Of a stretch of 64,000 nucleotides of DNA, positions 34,722 through 43,708 are shown in pieces. Source of the DNA: JAIQFV01 sp041494885 (GTDB lineage Bacteria > Acidobacteriota > Terriglobia > JAIQFV01); assembly GCA_041494885.1 (NCBI GenBank), contig JBGQBO010000002.1, positions 157,689 to 221,688 on the forward strand, written 5' to 3'. Position 1 is the first letter of the stretch. Every line of letters starts with the position of its first letter. The notes beneath the pieces are model-generated. The model did not search any database. It saw nothing but the letters and a program-made list of their open reading frames with translations, and was not told the DNA's origin. The position numbers were made by a program, and so were the translations under genes.

Positions 34722-35621
34722 CCACTGTCAGAGCCTGAATATTTGAGCCGATGAGGATTGGGTACTGGCGACAAAAGTGTGTGATGAGGTTCTGTAATCT
34801 CGGCGATCGGCGCGGCCTCGATCCAGGGCGCGTCGATCACCGTCGCCGGCAGACCTCCGGATCCGGGAACACGAGTGGGCCGTCATAACTTGGGCAGAGA
34901 TCCCGGCCAATGCCTGCCTGTCGTTTATTGAGATCCTCATTCCTTGGATCCCCCTCCGCAGGGGAAAGATGTGGGCCCCCGAGGCCTATAACTTCCTGTG
35001 TTAATATAGGGGGTTCGAGTTCTCGCCTTGGCCGCTCTTATGGTTTCCCGGGAGAATGTACTCGCCAATTCGTTTCCAAAGGTACCGGGGCCAGGCGCTG
35101 GACTCGTCGCTTTGACTCTAACACCGACAAGCACCTTTCAATCGGGAACAGAAAAACAAAGGTAGAATCCTTCCCCCCTTTCTTCACTCCCCTGAGCCTC
35201 ACTCTTCAAACCCAACATGAATAAGTGACTCCCCTTCAGCCTGGGGCCATCTCCGCACTTCCAGTGGAAAGCTCTGTGTGGATAGGAGTCTTTTCTTAAT
35301 CCTGAATCCGAAGTTAAGGGCCCCAACATGGCGTTAGGCTCTTCGATTCAAATCGATTGGGATGGATTGAAGGAAGAATGGAATTGTTCCGTCCTTGAAG
35401 GGATTGGAGAAAGAGGGAGAGACAGCTGACGCTGTTCTGTCGGTCCTTGCTTTTCGAGCCAGGCGGCTGTCGGTTTAGGCGTGGAGGGCTCGAAGAATGT
35501 AGATAGGATGAGAGCCCTCCGGGCTTCAAGGAACAGAAGCCCTGCCCGTGCAGCATCCACTCATGGGAATCGAATCTCCCCGCGGCCCTGATCACGGTCT
35601 TCAGCTTCGGAATTCATTGTA
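34722..35621. other. 900-bp region without a supported gene
   Basis: Several short frames of 60-105 codons overlap on both strands, none with a family match or a good ribosome site. GGTTCGAGTTC near 35012 superficially looks like a tRNA T-loop, but no acceptor or anticodon stem fits. A weak GGGCTC...GAGCCC inverted repeat lies around 35490-35525. I see nothing else. Confidence 0.4.
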
Positions 35622-35638
35622 ATATCGTAATACGATAT
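35622..35638. promoter_or_regulatory. Palindromic operator candidate for the act operon
   Basis: ATATCGTAATACGATAT: perfect 8-bp arms (ATATCGTA/TACGATAT) around one A. It ends 14 bp upstream of the -35 box of the act promoter, an activator- or repressor-site position. The cognate regulator is not in the window as far as I can tell. Confidence 0.65.
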
Positions 35639-35652
35639 AATAGCTAAAATAG

Positions 35653-35681
35653 TTGACTCAGCCCCCAGAGATTAATATACT
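35653..35681 (+). promoter_or_regulatory. Near-consensus sigma-70 promoter of the act operon
   Basis: TTGACT (35653-35658), exactly 17 bp, TATACT (35676-35681). The start of transcription would fall near 35688, giving a leader of about 170 nt before actA. Confidence 0.8.
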
Positions 35682-35860
35682 CCCGTCTCTGTTCTGAAAA
35701 ATCTGGAAACGAATTTCGTTCATGCTCGCCGGGCGTTATGCCCCGCGAGTCTCTTGCAATGCCCGAAGGGGAGCCGGTGGCGCTTTGGTGCGTCCGGTGG
35801 CCCGGTCCAGTTCGGCGGGGCAGGAAATGCGGCTTCTCACACTCCAGTAGAGTCTCCGCG

Positions 35861-36511
35861 ATGGCGCAGATATTTCATCGCAGCACGAACATCCTTTCGA
35901 GGCTGACCATCTACGGGGCCATTTTTATCCTTGCCGGCCTCGTTTGGGCAGCCTACATCATCTACAGTTCTCCTTATTTCACGGAAGTCAACGTGGCCCG
36001 CCAGCAGCCCGTTCCCTTCAGCCACAAACACCATGTCAGCGGCCTGGGACTGGATTGCCGGTTTTGCCACACTTCGGTTGAGGAGTCTTCGTTTGCAGGG
36101 ATTCCTCCGACCGAAACCTGCATGACCTGCCATTCCCAGATTTGGTCGGATAGCTCCGTGCTCGAACCGGTGCGGGCCAGCTATCGGAACAACACCTCCC
36201 TGGAGTGGACGCGGGTTTACCAGCTTCCCGGCTACGTCTACTTCAATCACAGCATTCATCTCAACAAGGGTATCGGCTGTTCTTCTTGTCACGGACGCGT
36301 GGACCAGATGCCGCTGACCTACCGCGAGAATCCCATGCAGATGCAGTGGTGCTTAGACTGCCACCGGAATGTGGAACTCTATGTCAGACCTCGAGAAGAG
36401 GTTTTCAAAATGGATTATGTGGCGCCTGGGGATCAGTTGGCGTTAGGAAAAAAGCTGGTGAAAGAATACAAGGTTCAAAAACTAACGGATTGTGTGACAT
36501 GTCATCGATAA
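35861..36511 (+). CDS. actA: Alternative complex III pentaheme cytochrome ActA
   Basis: A 216-residue membrane-anchored multiheme cytochrome c. The ATG at 35861 begins MAQIFHRSTN, followed by one transmembrane helix (17-36) and a periplasmic domain with five CxxCH haem sites: CRFCH (66-70), CMTCH (87-91), CSSCH, CLDCH and the C-terminal CVTCH. In alternative complex III, ActA passes electrons from the quinol-oxidising core to ActE or an external cytochrome c. It is first in actABCDEF; its last 13 bp overlap actB. Confidence 0.93.
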   Translation: MAQIFHRSTNILSRLTIYGAIFILAGLVWAAYIIYSSPYFTEVNVARQQPVPFSHKHHVSGLGLDCRFCHTSVEESSFAGIPPTETCMTCHSQIWSDSSVLEPVRASYRNNTSLEWTRVYQLPGYVYFNHSIHLNKGIGCSSCHGRVDQMPLTYRENPMQMQWCLDCHRNVELYVRPREEVFKMDYVAPGDQLALGKKLVKEYKVQKLTDCVTCHR

Positions 36512-39500
36512 ACAGCAAAGGTTCCTCCGGGAAGGCCCTTGACCCCACCGCCCTCCGGTCTCGCCTGGAGCAGACTCGAGGCAAGGAGTACTGGCGGAGT
36601 CTGGAAGAGCTCGCCGGGACCGACGAGTTCCTGGAATTTCTCAGGAATGAATTTCCGCGGCAATCCGGACTGCTCAGTGAAGGTCTGGATCGTCGTCAGG
36701 TCTTGAAGCTGATGGGGGCCTCGTTGGCCCTGGCGGGCCTGGCCGGTTGTGCCCACATGCCGACCGAAAAGATCCTGCCCTATGTCAAACAACCGGAGGA
36801 AATCGTGCCGGGAGAGCCGTTGTTCTTTGCAACGGCCATGCCCCTGGGAGGGTTTGGAAAAGGGTTGGTGGTGGAAAGTCATCTCGGGCGGCCCACCAAA
36901 ATCGAGGGCAATCCGCAGCATCCCGGCAGTTTGGGCGCCACCGATGCCTTTGGACAAGCGTCCGTATTGACGCTCTATGATCCGGATCGCTCACAGACCG
37001 TCTTGCGCCTGGGGAATATTAATACCTGGGTCGAATTTATTGGGGCGGTGAATGAGGTGAGGGCCGATCAGCAGATCAAGAAGGGCGCCGGGTTGCGCGT
37101 CCTTACCGAAACCGTCACTTCACCCACCCTCGCCTATCAACTTCAGCAATTGCTCGCGGAATTTCCGCTGGCCGAGTGGCATCAATACGAGCCCGTCGGG
37201 CGAGACAATCTGAAAGCCGGGGCCAGGCTGGCCTTTGGTGAGATGGTGGATACGATCTATCGGTTCGACCAGGCCGATGTCATCCTGTCCTTAGAATCCG
37301 ACTTTCTTTTTGCCGGCCCGGGTTGTGTGCGCTATGCCAGGGACTTTGCGGGACGGCGCAGGATGGGGGACAAACAAACTGATATGAATCGGTTGTACGT
37401 GGTCGAGAGTTCCCCGTCCGTGACCGGTTCGGTAGCCGACCATCGCCTCCGGATTCGATCGAGCAACATCGAGGCCCTGGCACGGTCCTTGGGGAAGGAA
37501 GCGGGGGTCTTGCCGGCCGCGGGAGATCATGAACCTTCACAGCTCGTCCATGGCCAATGGATTGAGGCTGTGGTCCGCGATCTTCAACGGCACAGGGGTT
37601 CAAGTGTGGTTCTGGCAGGGGAGCAGCAGCCTCCGTCTGTTCATGCACTCTGCCATGCGTTAAATGAAGTGTTCGGGAACGTGGGCAAGACCGTGATTTA
37701 CACGGATCCTGTCGAATCAAACCCCGTCAACCAAATGCAATCCCTTCGCGAGCTCGTGTCCGATATGAAATCCGGCCGAGTGGACACCCTGTTCATCCTC
37801 AGTGGAAATCCGGTCTTTACGGCTCCCGTGGACCTGGAATTTGGTGAAGCCCTCTCGCGGATAAAGCTGGGGGTCCATCTGGGACTCTACGAAGACGAAA
37901 CCTCTCAGCTCTGCCATTGGCATGTCCCCGAGACACATTACCTGGAAGCGTGGGGCGACGTTCGCGCCTATGAGGGGACGATTTCCATTATCCAGCCGCT
38001 CATTGCACCGCTTTACGGCGGCAAATCGGCGCATGAGGTGCTCGCCACACTCCAGGGCCATCCGACGCGCTCCAGCTACGAGATAGTGCAGGACTACTGG
38101 AAGAATCGCGGCCAGAAGAATGCCGGGTTCGGCTCAAAGAGTTTTAAGGAGTCTTGGGAGATTGCACTCTATAACGGATTTATTGAGGGCACGGGACTGC
38201 CTCAGAAGCCAGTCAGCGTGAAAAAAGGATTTGAGAAATCGGCTTCAACCGAGCCCCGGCAAAGTGCCTCGGCGACTGCGATCAAAGCGGTCGGCTCGCG
38301 CCCCTTGGAGATTGTTTTTCGGCCCGACCCAACCATTTGGGACGGCCGTTTTGCGAATAACGGCTGGCTTCAGGAACTGCCCAAGCCCATGAGCAAGTTG
38401 ACCTGGGATAACGTGATGTGGATCAGTCCGGCGACCGCTGCGCGTCTCGGCATCAACCAGGAAGATGTCGTGAGGCTGCTGTTGGAAGGGCGTGAGGTGA
38501 ATGCCCCTGCCTGGATTATGCCGGGTCATGCGGATGATTCGGTCACGGTCCATTTCGGATACGGCAGTACGCTCGCGGGTCGCGTGGGTGCCGGAACAGG
38601 CTTCAACGCGTATCTGCTCCGCACCTCAGGGCATCCCTGGATGGCGACCGGTGTGGAGTTACAAAGGACAGGTGAACAATCCGCCCTGGCGATCACCAAC
38701 ATTCATCACAGCATGGAAGGGAGGGACTTCGTTCGAGTCGCCACTCTCGAAGAGTTCCGGAAGAACCCGCGTTTCGCCCAGGAGATGAATCCGGCTCCGC
38801 CCCCGGACTCGACGTTGTATCCCGAAGTCAAAGACACCGGATACGCCTGGGGGATGGCCATCAATCTGAATAGTTGCATTGGCTGCAATGCATGCGTGGT
38901 GGCGTGTCAGGCCGAGAACAACATTCCGGTGGTGGGTAAAGACCAGGTCCGGCGGAGCCGTGAGATGCATTGGATCCGGATTGATCACTACTTCCACGGG
39001 AGCCTGGACGACCCGGAGATCTACAACGAGCCGGTGATGTGCATGCACTGCGAAAATGCGCCCTGTGAGTTGGTGTGTCCGGTGGGGGCAACCAATCACA
39101 GTGCCGAAGGCCTGAACCAGATGATTTACAACCGCTGTGTCGGGACCCGCTACTGCTCCAACAACTGTCCCTACAAGGTCCGACGTTTCAATTTCTATCA
39201 ATTAGGCGACTGGGAAACCCCGAGTTTGAAATTGCAGAGGAACCCCAACGTGACGGTGCGCAGCCGAGGCGTCATGGAAAAGTGCAGCTATTGCGTCCAG
39301 CGAATTAACGCCGCCAAAATCGACGCCGAGAAGCAGGACCGCAAGGTCCGCGATGGGGAGATCGTGACGGCTTGCCAGGCGGCGTGTCCCACGGAAGCCA
39401 TTGTCTTCGGCGACATCAATGATCCCAACAGTCACGTCTCCCGCCTCAAGGCTCAAACGCTGAATTATGGCCTGTTGACGGAGTTGACTACACATCCGCG

Positions 39501-39555
39501 AACCACGTATCTGGCCAAAGTGAGAAACCCGAACCCCGAGATCGAAGAAAGCTGA
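36499..39555 (+). CDS. actB: Alternative complex III molybdopterin-like/iron-sulfur subunit ActB
   Basis: A 1018-residue fusion. A twin-arginine leader (DRRQVLKLMGASLALAGLAGC, about 64-84) ends with a possible lipobox cysteine. Residues 90-760 are the molybdopterin-oxidoreductase-like B1 domain, which lacks cofactor in known complexes. Residues about 785-980 form the ferredoxin-like B2 domain with four cysteine clusters: CIGCNACVVAC, CMHCENAPCELVC, CVGTRYCSNNC and CSYC...CQAAC, giving three [4Fe-4S] and one [3Fe-4S] centre by family precedent. It is periplasmic. The start overlaps actA. Confidence 0.95.
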   Translation: MSSINSKGSSGKALDPTALRSRLEQTRGKEYWRSLEELAGTDEFLEFLRNEFPRQSGLLSEGLDRRQVLKLMGASLALAGLAGCAHMPTEKILPYVKQPEEIVPGEPLFFATAMPLGGFGKGLVVESHLGRPTKIEGNPQHPGSLGATDAFGQASVLTLYDPDRSQTVLRLGNINTWVEFIGAVNEVRADQQIKKGAGLRVLTETVTSPTLAYQLQQLLAEFPLAEWHQYEPVGRDNLKAGARLAFGEMVDTIYRFDQADVILSLESDFLFAGPGCVRYARDFAGRRRMGDKQTDMNRLYVVESSPSVTGSVADHRLRIRSSNIEALARSLGKEAGVLPAAGDHEPSQLVHGQWIEAVVRDLQRHRGSSVVLAGEQQPPSVHALCHALNEVFGNVGKTVIYTDPVESNPVNQMQSLRELVSDMKSGRVDTLFILSGNPVFTAPVDLEFGEALSRIKLGVHLGLYEDETSQLCHWHVPETHYLEAWGDVRAYEGTISIIQPLIAPLYGGKSAHEVLATLQGHPTRSSYEIVQDYWKNRGQKNAGFGSKSFKESWEIALYNGFIEGTGLPQKPVSVKKGFEKSASTEPRQSASATAIKAVGSRPLEIVFRPDPTIWDGRFANNGWLQELPKPMSKLTWDNVMWISPATAARLGINQEDVVRLLLEGREVNAPAWIMPGHADDSVTVHFGYGSTLAGRVGAGTGFNAYLLRTSGHPWMATGVELQRTGEQSALAITNIHHSMEGRDFVRVATLEEFRKNPRFAQEMNPAPPPDSTLYPEVKDTGYAWGMAINLNSCIGCNACVVACQAENNIPVVGKDQVRRSREMHWIRIDHYFHGSLDDPEIYNEPVMCMHCENAPCELVCPVGATNHSAEGLNQMIYNRCVGTRYCSNNCPYKVRRFNFYQLGDWETPSLKLQRNPNVTVRSRGVMEKCSYCVQRINAAKIDAEKQDRKVRDGEIVTACQAACPTEAIVFGDINDPNSHVSRLKAQTLNYGLLTELTTHPRTTYLAKVRNPNPEIEES

Positions 39556-39559
39556 CGGG

Positions 39560-40969
39560 ATGGCCCCTGAACCTTTACAGAAATCATCAAACCTTGAGCC
39601 CGCGCCCCTGATCGGTCCCGGTTACAGCTACGCCACCGTCACTGACAAGATCAGCTCCATCGTGCTCACCCAAAAAACCCCGCGAAGCTGGATCTTCGGC
39701 TTTGCGGTGGCCTTCTTTCTCCTGATGGTGCTGATGTTCGCAGTGGGCCGCCTGTTTCTCTATGGAGTGGGAATCTGGGGCATCGAAATTCCGGTGGGTT
39801 GGGGGTGGGCGATTGTCAACTTCGTCTGGTGGGTGGGGATCGCGCACGCCGGGACACTGATTTCAGCCATCCTGCTTTTGATGCATCAGGAGTGGCGAAC
39901 TTCCATCAACCGTTTCGCGGAGGCGATGACCTTGTTTGCCGTCTCCTGCGCCGGGATGTTTCCCTTGCTCCACCTCGGCCGCCCCTGGATGTTTTACTGG
40001 CTGTTTCCCTATCCCAACACCATGAAAGTGTGGCCGCAGTTCCGCAGCCCGCTGATCTGGGACGTGTTTGCCGTTTCCACGTATGCCACCGTCTCCCTGA
40101 TGTTCTGGTACATCGGGCTGATCCCTGATCTCGCCACCATCCGCGACCGTTCAAAGCGGCGGGTGGGCCAAAAGATTTATGGAATTCTTGCCATGGGCTG
40201 GCGCGGTTCCGCGGCACATTGGAAGCGCTATGAGACAGCTTATTTACTGCTGGCCGGGCTCGCCACACCCCTGGTGGTGTCGGTGCACAGCGTGGTGAGC
40301 TTCGACTTTGCGGTGGGGATTGTTCCCGGATGGCACTCCACTATTTTTCCCCCTTACTTCGTGGCGGGGGCGATTTATTCCGGGTTTGCCATGGTGCTGA
40401 CAATCTCCATCCCGGTTCGCAAAATCTACAGGCTGGAGGATTTCATCACAGAACGCCATCTCGACAACATGGCCAAAATCCTTCTGGCCACGGGGATGAT
40501 CGTCGGTTACGGATATATCATGGAAACCTTCATGGCGTATTACAGTGGGAACCAGTACGACAAATTCATGATCATCGCCCGGATGACGGGGCCTTACATG
40601 AAGTATTACTGGCTCCTCATTTTCTGCAACATGGTCGTCCCGCAATTCCTCTGGTCTTCCCGTGTTCGTGCCAACGTCATTGGCCTCTGGGTGATTTCCA
40701 TCCTGGTGAACATTGGCATGTGGTTGGAACGTTACGTCATCGTCGTGGCCAGCCTGGCAAGGGACTATATGCCGACCATGTGGTATCGCTACTCGGGAAC
40801 AGCCTGGGATGTGGCGACTTATGTGGGTTCGATTGGATTGTTCCTGACCTTGCTGTTCCTGTTCCTGCGGTATCTGCCGATGATCTCAATCTTTGAACTT
40901 CGTCAACTCGTGCCCACGGAATCAGGGAAAGCTGCCCCCGGGACCCCCCACGCTCCGGTCGAGGGATGA
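39560..40969 (+). CDS. actC: Alternative complex III NrfD-like membrane subunit ActC
   Basis: A 469-residue integral membrane protein of the NrfD/PsrC family with about ten helices. The signature GWGWAIVNFVWWVGIAHAGTLISAILLLMHQEWRTSINRFAEAMTLFAV (about 78-125) includes the His and acidic residues thought to line the quinol site and proton path. It starts 4 bp after actB. Its length and start (YSYATVTDKI) match other ActC proteins. Confidence 0.95.
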   Translation: MAPEPLQKSSNLEPAPLIGPGYSYATVTDKISSIVLTQKTPRSWIFGFAVAFFLLMVLMFAVGRLFLYGVGIWGIEIPVGWGWAIVNFVWWVGIAHAGTLISAILLLMHQEWRTSINRFAEAMTLFAVSCAGMFPLLHLGRPWMFYWLFPYPNTMKVWPQFRSPLIWDVFAVSTYATVSLMFWYIGLIPDLATIRDRSKRRVGQKIYGILAMGWRGSAAHWKRYETAYLLLAGLATPLVVSVHSVVSFDFAVGIVPGWHSTIFPPYFVAGAIYSGFAMVLTISIPVRKIYRLEDFITERHLDNMAKILLATGMIVGYGYIMETFMAYYSGNQYDKFMIIARMTGPYMKYYWLLIFCNMVVPQFLWSSRVRANVIGLWVISILVNIGMWLERYVIVVASLARDYMPTMWYRYSGTAWDVATYVGSIGLFLTLLFLFLRYLPMISIFELRQLVPTESGKAAPGTPHAPVEG

Positions 40970-40973
40970 TCGT

Positions 40974-41510
40974 ATGAAGAGACATCCACTTTACGGACTG
41001 ATGGCCGAATTCGAAACGGCCGAGGCCTTGATGGCTGCCGCACACCAGGCGCGCGAGGAAGGCTACCGGCGCATGGATGCTTATTCGCCTTTGCCCGTCG
41101 AGGGATTGGCTGAAGCCATCGGGTTCCATGATCGCCGGCTCCCGGTCATCGTGCTGATCGGCGGCATGGTCGGATGCTTGGGGGGCTATTACCTTCAGTA
41201 CTGGTGCTCCGCCATCTCCTATCCCCTGAACATCGGGGGCCGGCCGCTGAACAGTTGGCCGTCGTTTATTCCGATCACGTTTGAAATGACCGTACTCGTG
41301 GCGGCGCTTTCAGCGGTCCTGGGGATGTTGGCCCTCAACGGATTGCCGATGCCCTACCACCCGGTGTTCAACTCGCCTCGGTTTGTGCTGGCGACGCGCG
41401 ACCGGTTCTTCTTGTGCATCGAAGCGCGGGATCCCAAATTTGATAAGGAAAGAACCAGGACCTTTCTGGCTGGTTTGCATGCTCGAGGGGTCACGGAGGT
41501 CACTCGATAA
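40974..41510 (+). CDS. actD: Alternative complex III subunit ActD (DUF3341)
   Basis: A 178-residue subunit with two membrane helices (LPVIVLIGGMVGCLGGYYLQY and FEMTVLVAALSAVLGMLAL). The cytoplasmic N-terminal domain starts LYGLMAEFETAEALMAAAHQAREEGYRRMDAYSPLPVEGL, the DUF3341 hallmark. ATG at 40974 with GAGGGATGATC upstream. A structural subunit of the complex with no cofactor. Confidence 0.93.
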   Translation: MKRHPLYGLMAEFETAEALMAAAHQAREEGYRRMDAYSPLPVEGLAEAIGFHDRRLPVIVLIGGMVGCLGGYYLQYWCSAISYPLNIGGRPLNSWPSFIPITFEMTVLVAALSAVLGMLALNGLPMPYHPVFNSPRFVLATRDRFFLCIEARDPKFDKERTRTFLAGLHARGVTEVTR

Positions 41511-41514
41511 GACC

Positions 41515-42105
41515 ATGAGGTTCGGGATTACAAAAATGATTCTGGTGGGATGCGCAGCGGCCACGTGGCTGCTGATGGGGGCGTGCCGCACCGACATGCA
41601 TGTCCAGCCGAAACACCAGCCCCTCGAACCCAGCACTTTTTTTGACGACGGGAGATCCGCCCGCCCCCTGGTCGAGGGCACGGTGGCGCAGGGCCATCTC
41701 CGGATTGACGAGCATCTCTACACGGGGAAAGTGAACGGGGTGGATGCGGAGACATTCCCCTTCCCGGTGACGCGCGCCGTCCTGGAGAGAGGTCGCGAAC
41801 GGTTCAATATTTTTTGCTCGCCCTGCCACGACCGCACCGGTACCGGCAACGGCATGATCCCGCAGCGCGGATTCCGTCATCCTCCGTCGTATCACATCGA
41901 CCGCCTGCGAAAGGCCCCCGTGGGACATTTCTTTGACGTGATCACCAATGGATTCGGGGCGATGTATAGTTTTGCCTCCCGCATCCCTGCGCGGGATCGA
42001 TGGGCGATTGTGGCCTACATACGAGCACTGCAGTTGAGCGAGAATGCGACCCAGGCGGATGTCCCGCCGGGGGAGCGCGTCCGCCTGCAAGGGGAGGGAC
42101 AATGA
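41515..42105 (+). CDS. actE: Alternative complex III monoheme cytochrome c subunit ActE
   Basis: A 196-residue lipoprotein cytochrome c. Signal and lipobox: MILVGCAAATWLLMGAC (Cys at about 24). One haem site CSPCH (about 101-105) with a likely Met ligand near GAMYSFASRI. The segment YHIDRLRKAPVGHFFDVITNGFGAMYSFASRIPARDRWAIVAYIRALQ matches ActE. It would accept electrons from ActA or ActB for delivery to the oxidase. The stop overlaps the actF start (ATGA). Confidence 0.94.
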   Translation: MRFGITKMILVGCAAATWLLMGACRTDMHVQPKHQPLEPSTFFDDGRSARPLVEGTVAQGHLRIDEHLYTGKVNGVDAETFPFPVTRAVLERGRERFNIFCSPCHDRTGTGNGMIPQRGFRHPPSYHIDRLRKAPVGHFFDVITNGFGAMYSFASRIPARDRWAIVAYIRALQLSENATQADVPPGERVRLQGEGQ

Positions 42106-43283
42106 CACCCGGTGTCGCCCTTCACGTGGGTCTTGAACGCGTCCAGCAGCGGTCGTTGATCGTGGGCGCCGTCGCTCTGCTGGTATGCGCGTTCGGGGCG
42201 TACTCCCGGACCGACGATTTCTTTCAGTCCTATCTTTTTGCTTTCATCTTTTGGATCGGGATCTCCATCGGGTGTGCCGAGGTTCTGATGTTGCACCATC
42301 TGGTAGGAGGGGATTGGGGACTGGCCATTCGCCGTCTCCTGGAATCGGCGAGCCGCACCCTGTGGGTGATGCTGGTGCTCTTCATCCCGATCGTGCTGGG
42401 TTTGAGGCATCTTTACCTGTGGGCGCGCCCGGAAGAGGTGCTTCACTCCGCGGAATTGCAGCAAAAGAGTTTCTATCTGAACGTTCCTTTTTTTCTCATC
42501 CGGATAGCAATCTATTTCGTGATCTGGCTCGTTTATGGGCATCTCCTGAATAAATGGTCGACGGAACAGGACCGGACGGGAGAGCCGTCGCTCCAGAAGC
42601 GATTGCAGGCGCTCAGCGGGCCCGGGATCGTGATCTTCGGATTGACGGTGACCTTTGCCTCCATTGACCTGGTCATGTCGCTGGAGCCTCATTGGAGCTC
42701 CACCATTTATGGAATGATGTTCATCGTGGGAGAGGTCCTTTCGGCCTTGTCGTTTGTCATCGTCACCGCTATGTTTTTCGCGGAGCACAAACCCTTTGCC
42801 GCGGTGACGTCGCCCAAATCGTTCAACGATCTTGGAAACCTCTTGCTCACCTTTGTGATCCTGTGGGCTTACATTGCTGTCGCCCAGCTGATCATCATCT
42901 GGTCCGGCAACCTGCAGGACGAAATCCCATGGTATCTGCGCCGGACGGCCGGCGGGTGGGGGAACGTGGTGTTGATCCTTGCCATCTTTCATTTTGCGGT
43001 CCCGTTCCTGCTGCTCCTATCCCGGGGCGTGAAACGAAAAGCCCGGGCGCTCGGAGCGGTGGCCTTGGGAGTGCTCGTGATGCAGCTCATCGATACATTC
43101 TGGCTGATTGAGCCGGCACTGCGCCGGGATCAGTTCCATCTGACATGGATTGATTTTGCCGCCACCATCGGGGTGGGCGGCCTCTGGGTTGCATTTTTTG
43201 TCCGACAATTGAAATCGCGTCCGTTGATCCCACTGCATGACCCGCGGGTGGAAAAGTTTTTGTTGCGGGAAGAAAGAGCGTAA
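42102..43283 (+). CDS. actF: Alternative complex III NrfD-like membrane subunit ActF
   Basis: A 393-residue membrane protein with about ten helices, the second NrfD-like subunit. Recognisable segments: FQSYLFAFIFWIGISIGCAEVLMLHHLVGGDWGLAIRRLLES (45-85) and SIDLVMSLEPHWSSTIYGMMFIVGEVLSALSFVI (about 190-225). Together with ActC it forms the membrane core. GGGGAGGGA precedes the start in the actE overlap. Confidence 0.95.
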   Translation: MTPGVALHVGLERVQQRSLIVGAVALLVCAFGAYSRTDDFFQSYLFAFIFWIGISIGCAEVLMLHHLVGGDWGLAIRRLLESASRTLWVMLVLFIPIVLGLRHLYLWARPEEVLHSAELQQKSFYLNVPFFLIRIAIYFVIWLVYGHLLNKWSTEQDRTGEPSLQKRLQALSGPGIVIFGLTVTFASIDLVMSLEPHWSSTIYGMMFIVGEVLSALSFVIVTAMFFAEHKPFAAVTSPKSFNDLGNLLLTFVILWAYIAVAQLIIIWSGNLQDEIPWYLRRTAGGWGNVVLILAIFHFAVPFLLLLSRGVKRKARALGAVALGVLVMQLIDTFWLIEPALRRDQFHLTWIDFAATIGVGGLWVAFFVRQLKSRPLIPLHDPRVEKFLLREERA

Positions 43284-43285
43284 GC

Positions 43286-43708
43286 ATGGAAAAGAGAGAT
43301 CCGATCCAGAGCGGAACGTCGCACCAGCACGAGGCGACCGACGCCCATCCCCCCAGCATCATCAGGTTCGCCTTGGGGCTGGCGATCGTCATTCTGATCT
43401 CTCTATATGCCATGGCGCGACTGGTGGCTTACTATGCCGGCCACCAGCGACAGGTCGGGCCCAAACCTTCGCCCCTGGTCAAGACACGACAGGTGCCCCC
43501 CTTCCCTCAACTGCAGGTGAGCCCGGGCGCTGACATGATCCAATTTCGCGCGGCCGAGGACGCCAAACTAAACGGCTATGGATGGGTGGTGCGTCAGACG
43601 GGCATCGTCAGGATTCCTATTGATCGAGCCATGGATTTACTTGCCGAAAGGGGTCTCCCCACGCGAGGGCTGAAGGAGGATCAACCCGTGGGGAAAGGGA
43701 AAAAATGA
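43286..43708 (+). CDS. Small single-span membrane protein linked to the act operon
   Basis: A 140-residue protein with a His-rich N-terminus (SHQHEATDAHPPS), one helix (RFALGLAIVILISLYAMARLVAYYAG, 27-52) and a periplasmic domain ending in the motif LNGYGWVVRQTGIVRIPIDRAMDLLAERGLP. This tail is familiar from proteins encoded between complex III and oxidase genes in acidobacterial-type clusters, where it is unassigned. Two bp after actF, and overlapping the SCO gene by ATGA, so almost certainly co-translated. A role in assembly or as an accessory subunit is inferred. Confidence 0.72.
   Translation: MEKRDPIQSGTSHQHEATDAHPPSIIRFALGLAIVILISLYAMARLVAYYAGHQRQVGPKPSPLVKTRQVPPFPQLQVSPGADMIQFRAAEDAKLNGYGWVVRQTGIVRIPIDRAMDLLAERGLPTRGLKEDQPVGKGKK

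Noticed and set aside
35000..35025. tRNA-like T-loop (GGTTCGAGTTC)
   Set aside because: Flanking bases do not form a T-stem, and no acceptor stem or anticodon arm fits upstream.
36205..36498. An N-terminal extension of ActB by 98 residues
   Set aside because: The extension overlaps actA in another frame. The ATG at 36499 gives the expected start and Tat leader position.
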